Shown here piece by piece: positions 41,239-49,413 of a DNA stretch of 64,000 nucleotides. The position numbers and the translations under genes are program-made. Below the pieces are notes generated by a model. It did no database searches, was not told the DNA's origin, and saw only the letters and a list, made by a program, of their open reading frames with translations. How positions within the stretch are numbered: the stretch's first letter is position 1; each line of letters starts with the position of its first letter. Source of the stretch: Oceanospirillaceae bacterium. Lineage in GTDB: Bacteria > Pseudomonadota > Gammaproteobacteria > Pseudomonadales > Balneatricaceae. The stretch lies in assembly GCA_013215505.1 (NCBI GenBank), contig JABSQZ010000016.1, forward strand, positions 57,595-121,594. The letters are read 5' to 3'.

Positions 41239-42630
41239 TCAATCAGTTTTAATTTTAAAGTGGTAACTTTTTGGCCGAGTCACCGCATCGTAACCTAAGT
41301 TAGATAGCGAACAACCGCGCCCGGTATCTTTCACCCCGGTCCAGACTAATGCTGGATCAAGATAGTCACAGCGATTCATAAACACAGTACCCGCTTCAAG
41401 TTGTGGCGCTATTCGCTGTGCCGCACTCAGATCTTCTGTCCAGATACCCGCGCTCAAGCCAAAGGCTGAATCATTCATCAAAGCAATGGCCTCTTCATCA
41501 CTGCTAACTTTGATCACGCCGACAACAGGACCAAAACTCTCGTCGGTCATCACTGACATCTCATGGGTCACCTGGGTTAATACTTGCGGTGACATATAGG
41601 CAGAACCGGGTTTATCTAGCTCAAAACGACTGGTATCCACGTGCGCTTTAGCACCTGCGGCCAGTGCATCGCCTATTTGCTGGCGCACAAAATCTGCCGC
41701 AGCCGGTTTAATCATAGGCCCAAGGTTAGTATTAACATCCAAGGGATTGCCTAATCTGTAGGCTTGCCCCGCAGCCGCCAGGCCCGCGACTAATTCATCG
41801 TGAATGCTCTCATGCACATAGATGCGTTCAATGCTGCAGCACGACTGCCCACTGTTAAAGAACGCACCATCGGCCAGGTTTTCTATGCAATAAGGCAAGT
41901 TGGCATCGGCCCGCACGTAAGCGGGGTCTTTGCCGCCCAGCTCGAGACCGACCGGAATAAACTGCCCGGCAGCGGCCTGTTCCATGGCTTTGCCGCCACC
42001 GACCGAGCCGGTGAAGCAAACCATATCGACATTACCTGAGCCGATTAACTCACTGGTGCTGGTATGGTTGAGAACTATATGCTGAAACACCGCCTCAGGC
42101 AGCTTGGCCGCAGCAAAAGCATCTTGTATACACTCGGCCACCAGCAAAGTACTAGCGGCATGTTTCAATACGACCGTATTACCCGCCACCAGAGCCGGAA
42201 TAATAGAATTGAGTGCCGTCATAAATGGGAAATTCCAGGGGGCGATAGTAAAGACTACTCCCAGTGGCTCGCGAGTGATCTGTCGGCTAAAGCCCGCTTT
42301 CTCACCGGGGTCTGTAGGTTGTAATGCTTGATCGGCAATGGCAATCATATGCCGGGCGCGCTCTTCCAACCCATCGACTTCACCAGCTCCCTGACTGATA
42401 GGGCGACCCATTTGCCAGGCTAGTACTTCGGCGATGCGTGTCTTCATCGCCATCATTGCATCTACCGCGGCGCTAACGTAGTCCTTACGCTGCTGCAGAC
42501 TCAGTGCCGCCCAACTGTGTTGAGCTGCTTTGGCCCCGGCAAATATATTGGCCATTTGGCTGGCACTCGCAACCGGGCGCTGTGCGTAAACACTACCGTC
42601 AACCGGTGAAATACATTGGATATTATTCAT
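41239..42630 (-). CDS. NAD(P)-dependent aldehyde dehydrogenase
   Basis: A 463-residue ALDH. It has APWNFPFMTALNSIIPALVAG at the cofactor/substrate pocket, catalytic Glu in LELGGKDPAYV and catalytic Cys in FFNSGQSCCSIERIYV; the end is MNRCDYLDPALVWTGVKDTG. The region with YLDP-L-WTGVKDSGRG is common in succinate-semialdehyde-like and other small aldehyde dehydrogenases. It likely oxidises the aldehyde made by the GMC enzyme to an acid. Confidence 0.9.
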   Translation of the reverse strand: MNNIQCISPVDGSVYAQRPVASASQMANIFAGAKAAQHSWAALSLQQRKDYVSAAVDAMMAMKTRIAEVLAWQMGRPISQGAGEVDGLEERARHMIAIADQALQPTDPGEKAGFSRQITREPLGVVFTIAPWNFPFMTALNSIIPALVAGNTVVLKHAASTLLVAECIQDAFAAAKLPEAVFQHIVLNHTSTSELIGSGNVDMVCFTGSVGGGKAMEQAAAGQFIPVGLELGGKDPAYVRADANLPYCIENLADGAFFNSGQSCCSIERIYVHESIHDELVAGLAAAGQAYRLGNPLDVNTNLGPMIKPAAADFVRQQIGDALAAGAKAHVDTSRFELDKPGSAYMSPQVLTQVTHEMSVMTDESFGPVVGVIKVSSDEEAIALMNDSAFGLSAGIWTEDLSAAQRIAPQLEAGTVFMNRCDYLDPALVWTGVKDTGRGCSLSNLGYDAVTRPKSYHFKIKTD

Positions 42631-42712
42631 TGATTTTTTCCTAAAAATTGTTTCGATGACTGACTGAAAGCTAACCAGCTGACCGTTTTATTCAGACTTT
42701 AAGCCTCTGCAG

Positions 42713-44080
42713 CTACGCGCGCTCAAATCCGCGCGCGACTTCCCAGTCTGTGACTTGCTTATCGTATTGGCGCTGCTCCCAGCGAGCGGCATGCACGTAG
42801 TGATCAATCACATCACTACCGAATGCTTCACGCAGCATAGTTGATTGATCAAGTTTCTCAGTCGCCTCGCGCAAGGTGTTTGGCACTTCACGAATGTCCT
42901 GGCCGCCATAGGCATTGCCAACGAATTCAGTTTCTAATTCAAGTTGCTGCTCAATCCCCGCCATGCCCGCTGCCAGCTGACCGGCCAGCGCCAAATACGG
43001 ATTGAGGTCTGCACCACCAATACGGCACTCTATACGGATGGCTTTAGTATTGGCACCGCATAAACGAAACCCAGCGGTGCGATTATCCAAACTCCAGATG
43101 GCCTTGGTCGGCGCAAAAGTCCCCTCGCAGAAGCGCTTGTAGGAATTGACGTAAGGTGCCAAAAAGCAGGTGACGTCATCGGCGTGGGCCAGCAGCCCGG
43201 CCAGATAGTGGCACATCATCTGTGACATTCCGTGTTCGCGACTCTCGTCTAAAAATAACGGCTGCCCTTCCAGGCTCCACATGGATTGATGCACGTGAGA
43301 TGAACTTCCCGCCGAGTTGTTATCCCACTTCGCCATGAAAGTCACAGCCTTACCGTGCCCCCAGGCAATTTCTTTACAGGCATTCTTAACGATTGAATGG
43401 TGATCTGCAGTGGTCAAAGCCTTGTCGTATTTGATATTGATCTCTGCTTGCCCCGCCGAGGCCTCGCCCTTTGAGCACTCCACCGGAATTCCCGCACCGT
43501 ATACGCCGTTGCGCATGGCGCGTATAACAACCTCTTCTTTGGTGGTCTGGAATATGTGGTAGTCTTCGTTGTAATTACTCGCCAGTGGCATGCCCCGGTA
43601 GCCAGCCTGGCAGGCTTCTGCATAGCTTTGATCAAACAGGAAAAACTCAAGTTCTGTGGCCATCATAGGCTGAATACCTAAGTCGACAAAACGCTCAATT
43701 TGCTTGCGTAGAATAGCCCTTGGAGAGTGCGCTATAGGCTGATAGTCATGATGATCCAATACATCGCAAAGCACTAGCGCTGTGCCTTCCAGCCAGGGAA
43801 CCCGACGCAAGGTACTCAAGTCTGGCTTCATCACATAATCGCCGTAACCGGCTTTCCAACCGGTGGATTTATAGCCCTCTACCGTTGCCATTTCTAAATC
43901 GGTGGCTAACAGATAGTTACACGAATGCGTTTCATCGTAAGCATTGTTAATAAAATAATCGGCATGAAAACGCTTGCCCATCAAGCGGCCCTGCATATCA
44001 ACCATACAGGCCAATACAGTATCGATTGTGCCGGCTGCAAATTCTTCTTCTAAGTGCTCTAATGTCAGCATTTTACGCAT
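42713..44080 (-). CDS. Glutamine-synthetase-like ligase (gamma-glutamyl-amine synthetase candidate)
   Basis: A 455-residue protein of the GS fold. The N-terminal part has TVLACMVDMQGRLMGKRF, and the catalytic core shows the Glu triad and His (TELEFFLFD; SAGQAEINIKY; NSAGSSSHVHQSMW), the glutamate-binding Arg (NRTAGFRLCG) and IECRIGGADLNPYLALAG. It is clearly not a nitrogen-assimilating GlnA but the PuuA/GMAS/IpuC-like type, which joins glutamate to an amine with ATP. Next to an amidohydrolase, an ALDH and a GMC enzyme, it fits a protect-oxidise-release scheme like the Puu pathway. Confidence 0.85.
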   Translation of the reverse strand: MRKMLTLEHLEEEFAAGTIDTVLACMVDMQGRLMGKRFHADYFINNAYDETHSCNYLLATDLEMATVEGYKSTGWKAGYGDYVMKPDLSTLRRVPWLEGTALVLCDVLDHHDYQPIAHSPRAILRKQIERFVDLGIQPMMATELEFFLFDQSYAEACQAGYRGMPLASNYNEDYHIFQTTKEEVVIRAMRNGVYGAGIPVECSKGEASAGQAEINIKYDKALTTADHHSIVKNACKEIAWGHGKAVTFMAKWDNNSAGSSSHVHQSMWSLEGQPLFLDESREHGMSQMMCHYLAGLLAHADDVTCFLAPYVNSYKRFCEGTFAPTKAIWSLDNRTAGFRLCGANTKAIRIECRIGGADLNPYLALAGQLAAGMAGIEQQLELETEFVGNAYGGQDIREVPNTLREATEKLDQSTMLREAFGSDVIDHYVHAARWEQRQYDKQVTDWEVARGFERA

Positions 44081-44130
44081 TACAAATCCTCTCTATAACT
44101 TTAGCTTTTACCTCTAACGGAGGTTGGGTG

Positions 44131-44880
44131 CTAGTTCTTAAAACTGTTAAAGGTATCGGCTATCAACCGTGCCCATTGTGTAACGCCCGCTGCTGTTAAT
44201 AGCAGGTCATTACGTATTTCCAGCATGATACTGGCCAATTGATGCTCTTCTGCGTGGCGGGTTACCAAGTGCAATACTGGGTCCGATGGTCCATAGGGCT
44301 CATTGATACGAATATCGTAAGCCTTATTTTTTCGAGCTTGTTGATAAAACGCATCGGCAAAAGGATTATCTGTATCGGAAATGATTCCCAGCTGTACAGT
44401 GCGCTGTCTGCCCAAAAAAATAGGTGTAAAACTATGAATGCTCATCACAATGGTATTTCTACCGGCCGCTTTACGAGCGGCTATTTGAGCGCTGATTGCA
44501 TTGTGAAAAGGCTCATAGATTCGCTCTACCCGATATTCTCTAGCCTCGACACTAAGGCCTAGATTGCCTTTGATTTCTGTTTCTTCACTGAGCTGTGGTA
44601 CTGCACTGGCCTCGTTGGGCGGCCGATTACAGTCATACAGCAAACGTGAGTAACGCTGTACTACCAGAGCGGCATCCAGAGAGTCACTCAACGCTCGGGC
44701 CAATTCTGCCGCGCCTATATCCCAACCAATATGGCTGAGTCTCTGTGCCTCACTCAGGCCGAGGTTGGCAAAACAATCGGGAATAAAATTGCTGGCGTGT
44801 TCACACACCAGCAAAACATCAGAGGCGCCATCAGAGTTAAGTAGCACCGCGGACGGTTGCTCTAATCCTTGCATAATCAT
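44131..44880 (-). CDS. N-formylglutamate amidohydrolase-like hydrolase
   Basis: A 249-residue member of the HutG/N-formylglutamate deformylase family: VLLVCEHASNFIPDCFANLG, HIGWDIGAAELARAL, YSRLLYDCNRPPNE and SIHSFTPIFLGRQR. The family hydrolyses the amide bond of N-acylated glutamates. Here it could release glutamate from gamma-glutamyl-acid. It starts directly upstream of the GS-like gene and is on the same strand, 50 bases apart. Confidence 0.82.
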   Translation of the reverse strand: MIMQGLEQPSAVLLNSDGASDVLLVCEHASNFIPDCFANLGLSEAQRLSHIGWDIGAAELARALSDSLDAALVVQRYSRLLYDCNRPPNEASAVPQLSEETEIKGNLGLSVEAREYRVERIYEPFHNAISAQIAARKAAGRNTIVMSIHSFTPIFLGRQRTVQLGIISDTDNPFADAFYQQARKNKAYDIRINEPYGPSDPVLHLVTRHAEEHQLASIMLEIRNDLLLTAAGVTQWARLIADTFNSFKN

Positions 44881-44989
44881 GCCGCAAGCACTCCTATTTC
44901 TCTCGGTTGAAAAATCAACATTATTAGTTGTCCAAAATCAATTCAGCTAGCCACAATATCAGTTGTGGAAATGCCACAAACAGGAATAA

Positions 44990-45781
44990 TTAGTCAGAGT
45001 TGAGCAATTTTAAGAGCGACTGGTGCAGTTCAGGAGTTGCAGCTGAAAGCACATCTCCTTTAGAGTGCATATCAAGCTTATTGCCCTGCCAATCAGTGAT
45101 AATCCCCCCAGCAGATTGAATGACCATGGATAGGGCAAGATAATCATAAGGTTTTAGGTCGTAATCGATGACCGCGTCAATATGGCCTGCTGCAAGTAGC
45201 GCATGGGGATAGCAATCATAGCCAAATCGTCGCACTTTTCCGGTTGTCAGTAGTCGGCTAAGCTTTTCGGGGTGTTCGCTGAGTAATTTTTCACCTTCAT
45301 TGATGGAGAGCAGGCAATCATCGATATTAATTTGGTCTGAGACTTTGATAGGCTTGCCATTGCAGGTAGCAGGCAAGCCTACACCGCCACTGTAAACCTC
45401 GTTTAACATTGGCATTGAAATGACCCCAGCAGTGGGCACACCAGCTTGTACATAGGCGAGCAACATACCGAACAGTGGATTTCCCAAAACGAAGGATCGG
45501 GTACCATCGATAGGATCGATTACCCAGAGGTTATGGTTAGTTTTCCCGTCGGTTCCACTCTCTTCTCCCAGTATGCCATCCTCTGGGTATTTTGCTGAAA
45601 TTGCTTTTTTTAGTTCACTTTCTATTAGTTGATCAATGACAGTGACAGGGCTCTCATCAGTTTTGAAGCTGACCTGGGTTGGCTGTCGAAAATATTGGCG
45701 AGCCAGCACTGCCGCTTCATCTGCCCAATGTTGGCAATCGGCAAGAATCTCTAAGTAGTTGCTATTGTTCGTGCTTGTCAT
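44990..45781 (-). CDS. Inositol-monophosphatase-family phosphatase (HisN-like)
   Basis: A 263-residue protein from the ATG at 45781, placed after GGAG at good spacing; a TTG four codons upstream is less likely. The metal-binding motifs are complete: ILGEESG (Glu), WVIDPIDGTRSFV (Asp-Asp) and KPYDYLALSMVIQSAGG (Asp). This branch includes histidinol-phosphate phosphatases and inositol phosphatases. In this operon, with an importer and no histidine or inositol genes, I infer a phosphate-ester substrate such as phosphoethanolamine; this is untested. Confidence 0.86.
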   Translation of the reverse strand: MTSTNNSNYLEILADCQHWADEAAVLARQYFRQPTQVSFKTDESPVTVIDQLIESELKKAISAKYPEDGILGEESGTDGKTNHNLWVIDPIDGTRSFVLGNPLFGMLLAYVQAGVPTAGVISMPMLNEVYSGGVGLPATCNGKPIKVSDQINIDDCLLSINEGEKLLSEHPEKLSRLLTTGKVRRFGYDCYPHALLAAGHIDAVIDYDLKPYDYLALSMVIQSAGGIITDWQGNKLDMHSKGDVLSAATPELHQSLLKLLNSD

Positions 45782-45833
45782 TTGTAACTCCAATTATCTG
45801 TATTCATACTGGGGGCGGTATAGTCACTGTCGT

Positions 45834-46601
45834 TTATTTATCGGTAACTATTTCAACACCGGCCCTGGTAAAAGGCTCTATCTGGTCTGGCTTCGCTAAA
45901 TGATCCGTTACCAAATAGTCGATATCACGGGTTTTAGCAAAACGAACACGGCTGGTAGTGCCGAACTTAGTTCGATCACACAAGAGCACGTTTTGACGTG
46001 CTTGAGAGATCATTGTCCTGGCAATTTCGGCCTCTTTTAATGCAAACGAAAACATCCCTTCTTCTGCGTGTACCGCCACCGGACCGATAAATGCCAAGTC
46101 GACATTAAAGCGCCTGATTTCCGATAAAGTGAGTTCGCCATAGGTTGCCGGTACATCTGAAACTATCTGTCCACCCAGTAAGATAAGGTCTATGTCACTG
46201 CCGCTGGATTTGATGGTTTGCGCAATCTCGATTGAGTTAGTGATCAGCATAATTCCCGATAGCTTTGCCAGTGACTGGCCGAAAACTGTGGTCGTGGTAC
46301 CCGCATCAACAAAAATAGAGCTGCCGGGTGGAATTAAAGTGACCGCTTTTCGAGCAATACCTTGTTTGGCTCGTATTTGCTCATCTCTGCGGTTTTCAAA
46401 AGGCGCTTCATGTCCTCTATTGGGTAAAACCGCGCCGCCATGCACTCGGTCAATCAGACCTTTGTTGTCCAGTTCTAGTAAGTCACGGCGCACAGTTTCG
46501 CGAGAGACCTCCAATAGCCCAGCAAGATCATTTGCACTGACTAACTGGTTACCGCTTAACATCGAGAGAATGCGCTGATGTCGCTCCTTCGGCCACATCA
46601 T
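45834..46601 (-). CDS. DeoR family regulator
   Basis: A 255-residue protein with an N-terminal DeoR helix-turn-helix (RILSMLSGNQLVSANDLAGL, SRETVRRDLLEL, then GLIDRVHGGAV) and a C-terminal sensor domain (FVDAGTTTTVFGQSL; ITNSIEIA). DeoR proteins usually respond to phosphorylated sugars or similar. Its start overlaps the stop of the permease gene (ATGA), so it is cotranscribed and may report the phosphorylated substrate. Confidence 0.88.
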   Translation of the reverse strand: MMWPKERHQRILSMLSGNQLVSANDLAGLLEVSRETVRRDLLELDNKGLIDRVHGGAVLPNRGHEAPFENRRDEQIRAKQGIARKAVTLIPPGSSIFVDAGTTTTVFGQSLAKLSGIMLITNSIEIAQTIKSSGSDIDLILLGGQIVSDVPATYGELTLSEIRRFNVDLAFIGPVAVHAEEGMFSFALKEAEIARTMISQARQNVLLCDRTKFGTTSRVRFAKTRDIDYLVTDHLAKPDQIEPFTRAGVEIVTDK

Positions 46602-48259
46602 GCAGATCCAGTGGAGCGTTTAGATTGAATGGATAGTATTAATTTCATAATACCTAGTGCAAGAGCGACAACCGCCATTACACAAGTAGAGAAAGCTGCC
46701 GCTTGAGAAGTTAATCCCGCGTCGTCCAGGCGCATAATTGTCACAGCGGCAACATTAAGTTGCGGTGTGGTTAAAAACACCACTGCTGATAGTGTCACCA
46801 TTGAGCGCATGAAAAGGAAAAAGAACACGGCCACTAGCATCGGAGAAACGAAGGGGGCGATGACGTTGATAGCAGTGCTACCTAATCCAGCCCCTAGAGA
46901 ACCAGAGGCCTCTTCGAGCGCTTTGGGAAATTGACGAAAGCCTGTCATTACGGTCAAAAATGCTTGAGTATGGTAATGATAAAAGTTGATCACGGCAATT
47001 AACGTGGCGGTTCCGTATAACATGTACAGCGGTGTCGACGTGGAGTTAAATGTTAGGATATAGGCCAGGCCTAAGACGATCCCGGGTACCGCCGCCGGCA
47101 TAGCTGCCAGTACTTGTATCGTCTGGGAAATAGCCGCTGGAAGACGCAGCAGACCGAGGTTTAACATGAAAATTAACAAGGTTCCGCCCACTGCTGCAGC
47201 CAGGGAGATCCCAATGGTGATCCACAACGAGCTGTAACCACCTGCGGTCGTGATGTCAAAGTGCTTCAAAGTAAAGTCGAAGTTATAGGGCCAAAGTTTG
47301 ACAAAGCTGGCATAGATGACGATAGCAATAACCGCTAAAATCATTCCGACAATAAAGAAACAGACCCCAGCCATGGGAATATCTCTACTCGCCATGAAGC
47401 TTGGGACAAAGGGCTGTATATTAGTATTGAGCTGTCCTTTTTGGCGCGCCATGGCCTTGCGCTCTATATAGTAAGACACGACGGTCGGCAACAGCAACAT
47501 AATGCCCACCACGGCACCCATATTGAAATTTCGCAAGCCGACAACTTGAGTATATATTTCTGTCGCCAGTACCGAATAATCCCCGGCGATAACCGCGGCG
47601 TTACCAAAGTCGGTGATGGTCACGATAAACACCACAAAACCGGCATTCAATAGAGCGAAGAAGATAGCGGGCAAGGTCAAGTCGCGAAATTGGCGAGTCG
47701 GTTTTGCCCCCATCATTTCAGCGGCTTCATAGACACGTGCATCCAATAGTACGAGCGACGCGCCAATAATCATAACGACTTGCGGAATCGCATAAAGCGT
47801 ATTCGCGAGGGTCAGCCCCCAAAATCCATAAATATCTAATTCGAGGCCGAATACTCGATTAATCACGCCATTGCGCCCTAATAGAAATATCAATCCCAGC
47901 GCCTGGATGAGAGAGGGGGCCAATAGTGGCATGATGATTATCGAGCGTATTATCCACTTGCCACGAAATGAGCAACGGTGTAGTCCGTGAGCTATGATGA
48001 AGCCCAAAAAAACACTGATGATCATGGTAGTGAAACCCATCAACATAGAATGTCGGGTGGCTCGCCAGAACCCAGAAGAGGCGAGGGTATCAGTATAGTT
48101 CTGCAGACCCAGACCACCATCGGCTAATGTGATCGAGCGCATGAAGACAGTAAACATTGGGTAGAGGAAAAACAGCGTTAAACCAATTAACGGAATCACC
48201 AGACAAGCGATTGTCAGTAACTTGTCCCCATCGGGACGTCTTGTGAATACGGAACTCAT
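46598..48259 (-). CDS. ABC importer, fused two-domain permease (FbpB/PhnU type)
   Basis: A 553-residue protein with about twelve hydrophobic segments: two permease domains in one chain, each with its EAA loop (EAAEMMGAKPTRQFRDLTLP and EEASGSLGAGLGSTAINV). This double form is typical of FbpB-like iron and 2-aminoethylphosphonate importers. ATGA overlap with the ATPase gene on one side and the DeoR gene on the other shows tight coupling. Confidence 0.9.
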   Translation of the reverse strand: MSSVFTRRPDGDKLLTIACLVIPLIGLTLFFLYPMFTVFMRSITLADGGLGLQNYTDTLASSGFWRATRHSMLMGFTTMIISVFLGFIIAHGLHRCSFRGKWIIRSIIIMPLLAPSLIQALGLIFLLGRNGVINRVFGLELDIYGFWGLTLANTLYAIPQVVMIIGASLVLLDARVYEAAEMMGAKPTRQFRDLTLPAIFFALLNAGFVVFIVTITDFGNAAVIAGDYSVLATEIYTQVVGLRNFNMGAVVGIMLLLPTVVSYYIERKAMARQKGQLNTNIQPFVPSFMASRDIPMAGVCFFIVGMILAVIAIVIYASFVKLWPYNFDFTLKHFDITTAGGYSSLWITIGISLAAAVGGTLLIFMLNLGLLRLPAAISQTIQVLAAMPAAVPGIVLGLAYILTFNSTSTPLYMLYGTATLIAVINFYHYHTQAFLTVMTGFRQFPKALEEASGSLGAGLGSTAINVIAPFVSPMLVAVFFFLFMRSMVTLSAVVFLTTPQLNVAAVTIMRLDDAGLTSQAAAFSTCVMAVVALALGIMKLILSIQSKRSTGSA

Positions 48260-49284
48260 TCTGCTATCCCTGCCACATCATTTTCCACCCAGATGCAATC
48301 TGCAGGGGCAATATCTAGCGAGACCTTTTGTTTTTCTTTGAGGTCTGTAGCACCATGTACTTCTACTATTAAATTTCCCAGCGGACTAGCCAATTTTATT
48401 TTACTCAAATTGCCCAAAAATCCGATGGATACTATGCTGGCTTCTCCCTTGGGATTAGCTTCAATGCGTATTGATTCGGGTCGAATGCAGGCATCATATT
48501 GATCGTCATCGCCCCCGGGGCGAGTGCTTAATAATTCTGGCATTATGCTTTTTATCTTTTGAGTACTAATCAAATTGCTGGTCCCCATGAAAGTGGCGAC
48601 AAAGCGTGTAGCAGGTTTATGATACAGTTCATGCGGCGTGCCTGATTGGACAACAACCCCTTGGTTCATACAAATAATTTTATCGGCAAGCGCCAGTGCT
48701 TCCTCTTGGTCATGGGTGACCATCAATGTCGGGATACCCAGCGATCTCTGTAGCTGATGAATTTCGTCGCGCAATTCTCCACGTACCTGTGCATCAAGTG
48801 CTGAGAGTGGTTCATCCAGTAATAATACCCGGGGATTAACAGCGATAGCACGCGCCAGAGCGACTCGCTGTTGTTGACCACCTGAAAGTTGTCCGGGGAT
48901 TTTATCCGCGAATTGAGGCAACTTAATAATATCCAATAATTCACTGACACGAGCACTGATTTGATCGGCGGGTATCTTCCTTATTTTTAAGCCGTAGCCA
49001 ATGTTTTCAGCTACTGTCATGTTAGGAAACAATGAATAAGATTGAAAAACGATCCCAAAATCACGCTTACGTGCCGATATCTTTAACAGTGACTTGCCAT
49101 TTAGCTGAACGTCACCTTCATCTAAGTCCGCCAGGCCAGCAATGATACGTAGCAAGCTGGTTTTGCCACAGCCACTGGGTCCTAGAAGGCAGACAAATTC
49201 ACCCTTCTCAATTGATATAGATACATCATTCAACGCTCTGAATGAACCATAGTGTTTGGTTGCGTTGGTAACAGTTAAATACAT
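48256..49284 (-). CDS. ABC importer, ATP-binding subunit
   Basis: A 342-residue ATPase: Walker A GPSGCGKTSLL, signature LSGGQQQRVALARA, Walker B VLLLDEPLSALD, switch His in MVTHDQEEALAL, and a C-terminal TOBE-like domain (residues 270-340) as in FbpC/PotA-like subunits. It is between the binding-protein gene and the permease gene. Confidence 0.93.
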   Translation of the reverse strand: MYLTVTNATKHYGSFRALNDVSISIEKGEFVCLLGPSGCGKTSLLRIIAGLADLDEGDVQLNGKSLLKISARKRDFGIVFQSYSLFPNMTVAENIGYGLKIRKIPADQISARVSELLDIIKLPQFADKIPGQLSGGQQQRVALARAIAVNPRVLLLDEPLSALDAQVRGELRDEIHQLQRSLGIPTLMVTHDQEEALALADKIICMNQGVVVQSGTPHELYHKPATRFVATFMGTSNLISTQKIKSIMPELLSTRPGGDDDQYDACIRPESIRIEANPKGEASIVSIGFLGNLSKIKLASPLGNLIVEVHGATDLKEKQKVSLDIAPADCIWVENDVAGIAE

Positions 49285-49369
49285 TTTCTAATAACTCGAC
49301 TAGGTAATATCGGAACACCGAACAAGAATGAGGTCTGAAGGTTTAGATGATAAAAATAAATATGTGCAT

Positions 49370-49400
49370 ACATGCGGATAGACAATCACTACCCGCATGT
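49370..49400 (-). promoter_or_regulatory. Intercistronic hairpin between binding-protein and ATPase genes, containing an operator half-site
   Basis: ACATGCGG (49370-49377) and CCGCATGT (49393-49400) form a perfect 8-base-pair stem with a 15-base loop. The loop contains ATAGACAATCAC, and GGATAGACAAT (49376-49386) is identical to 11 bases at 50657-50667. As stem-loop it would favour more binding protein than transporter; as operator half-site it may be a secondary repressor position. Confidence 0.55.
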
Positions 49401-49413
49401 CATTTGCTATGGT

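Noticed and set aside
39590-42630. GMC plus ALDH as the betA-betB choline-to-betaine pair
   Set aside because: Possible, but the GS-like and amidohydrolase genes in the same run are better explained by gamma-glutamyl chemistry; the point is left open.
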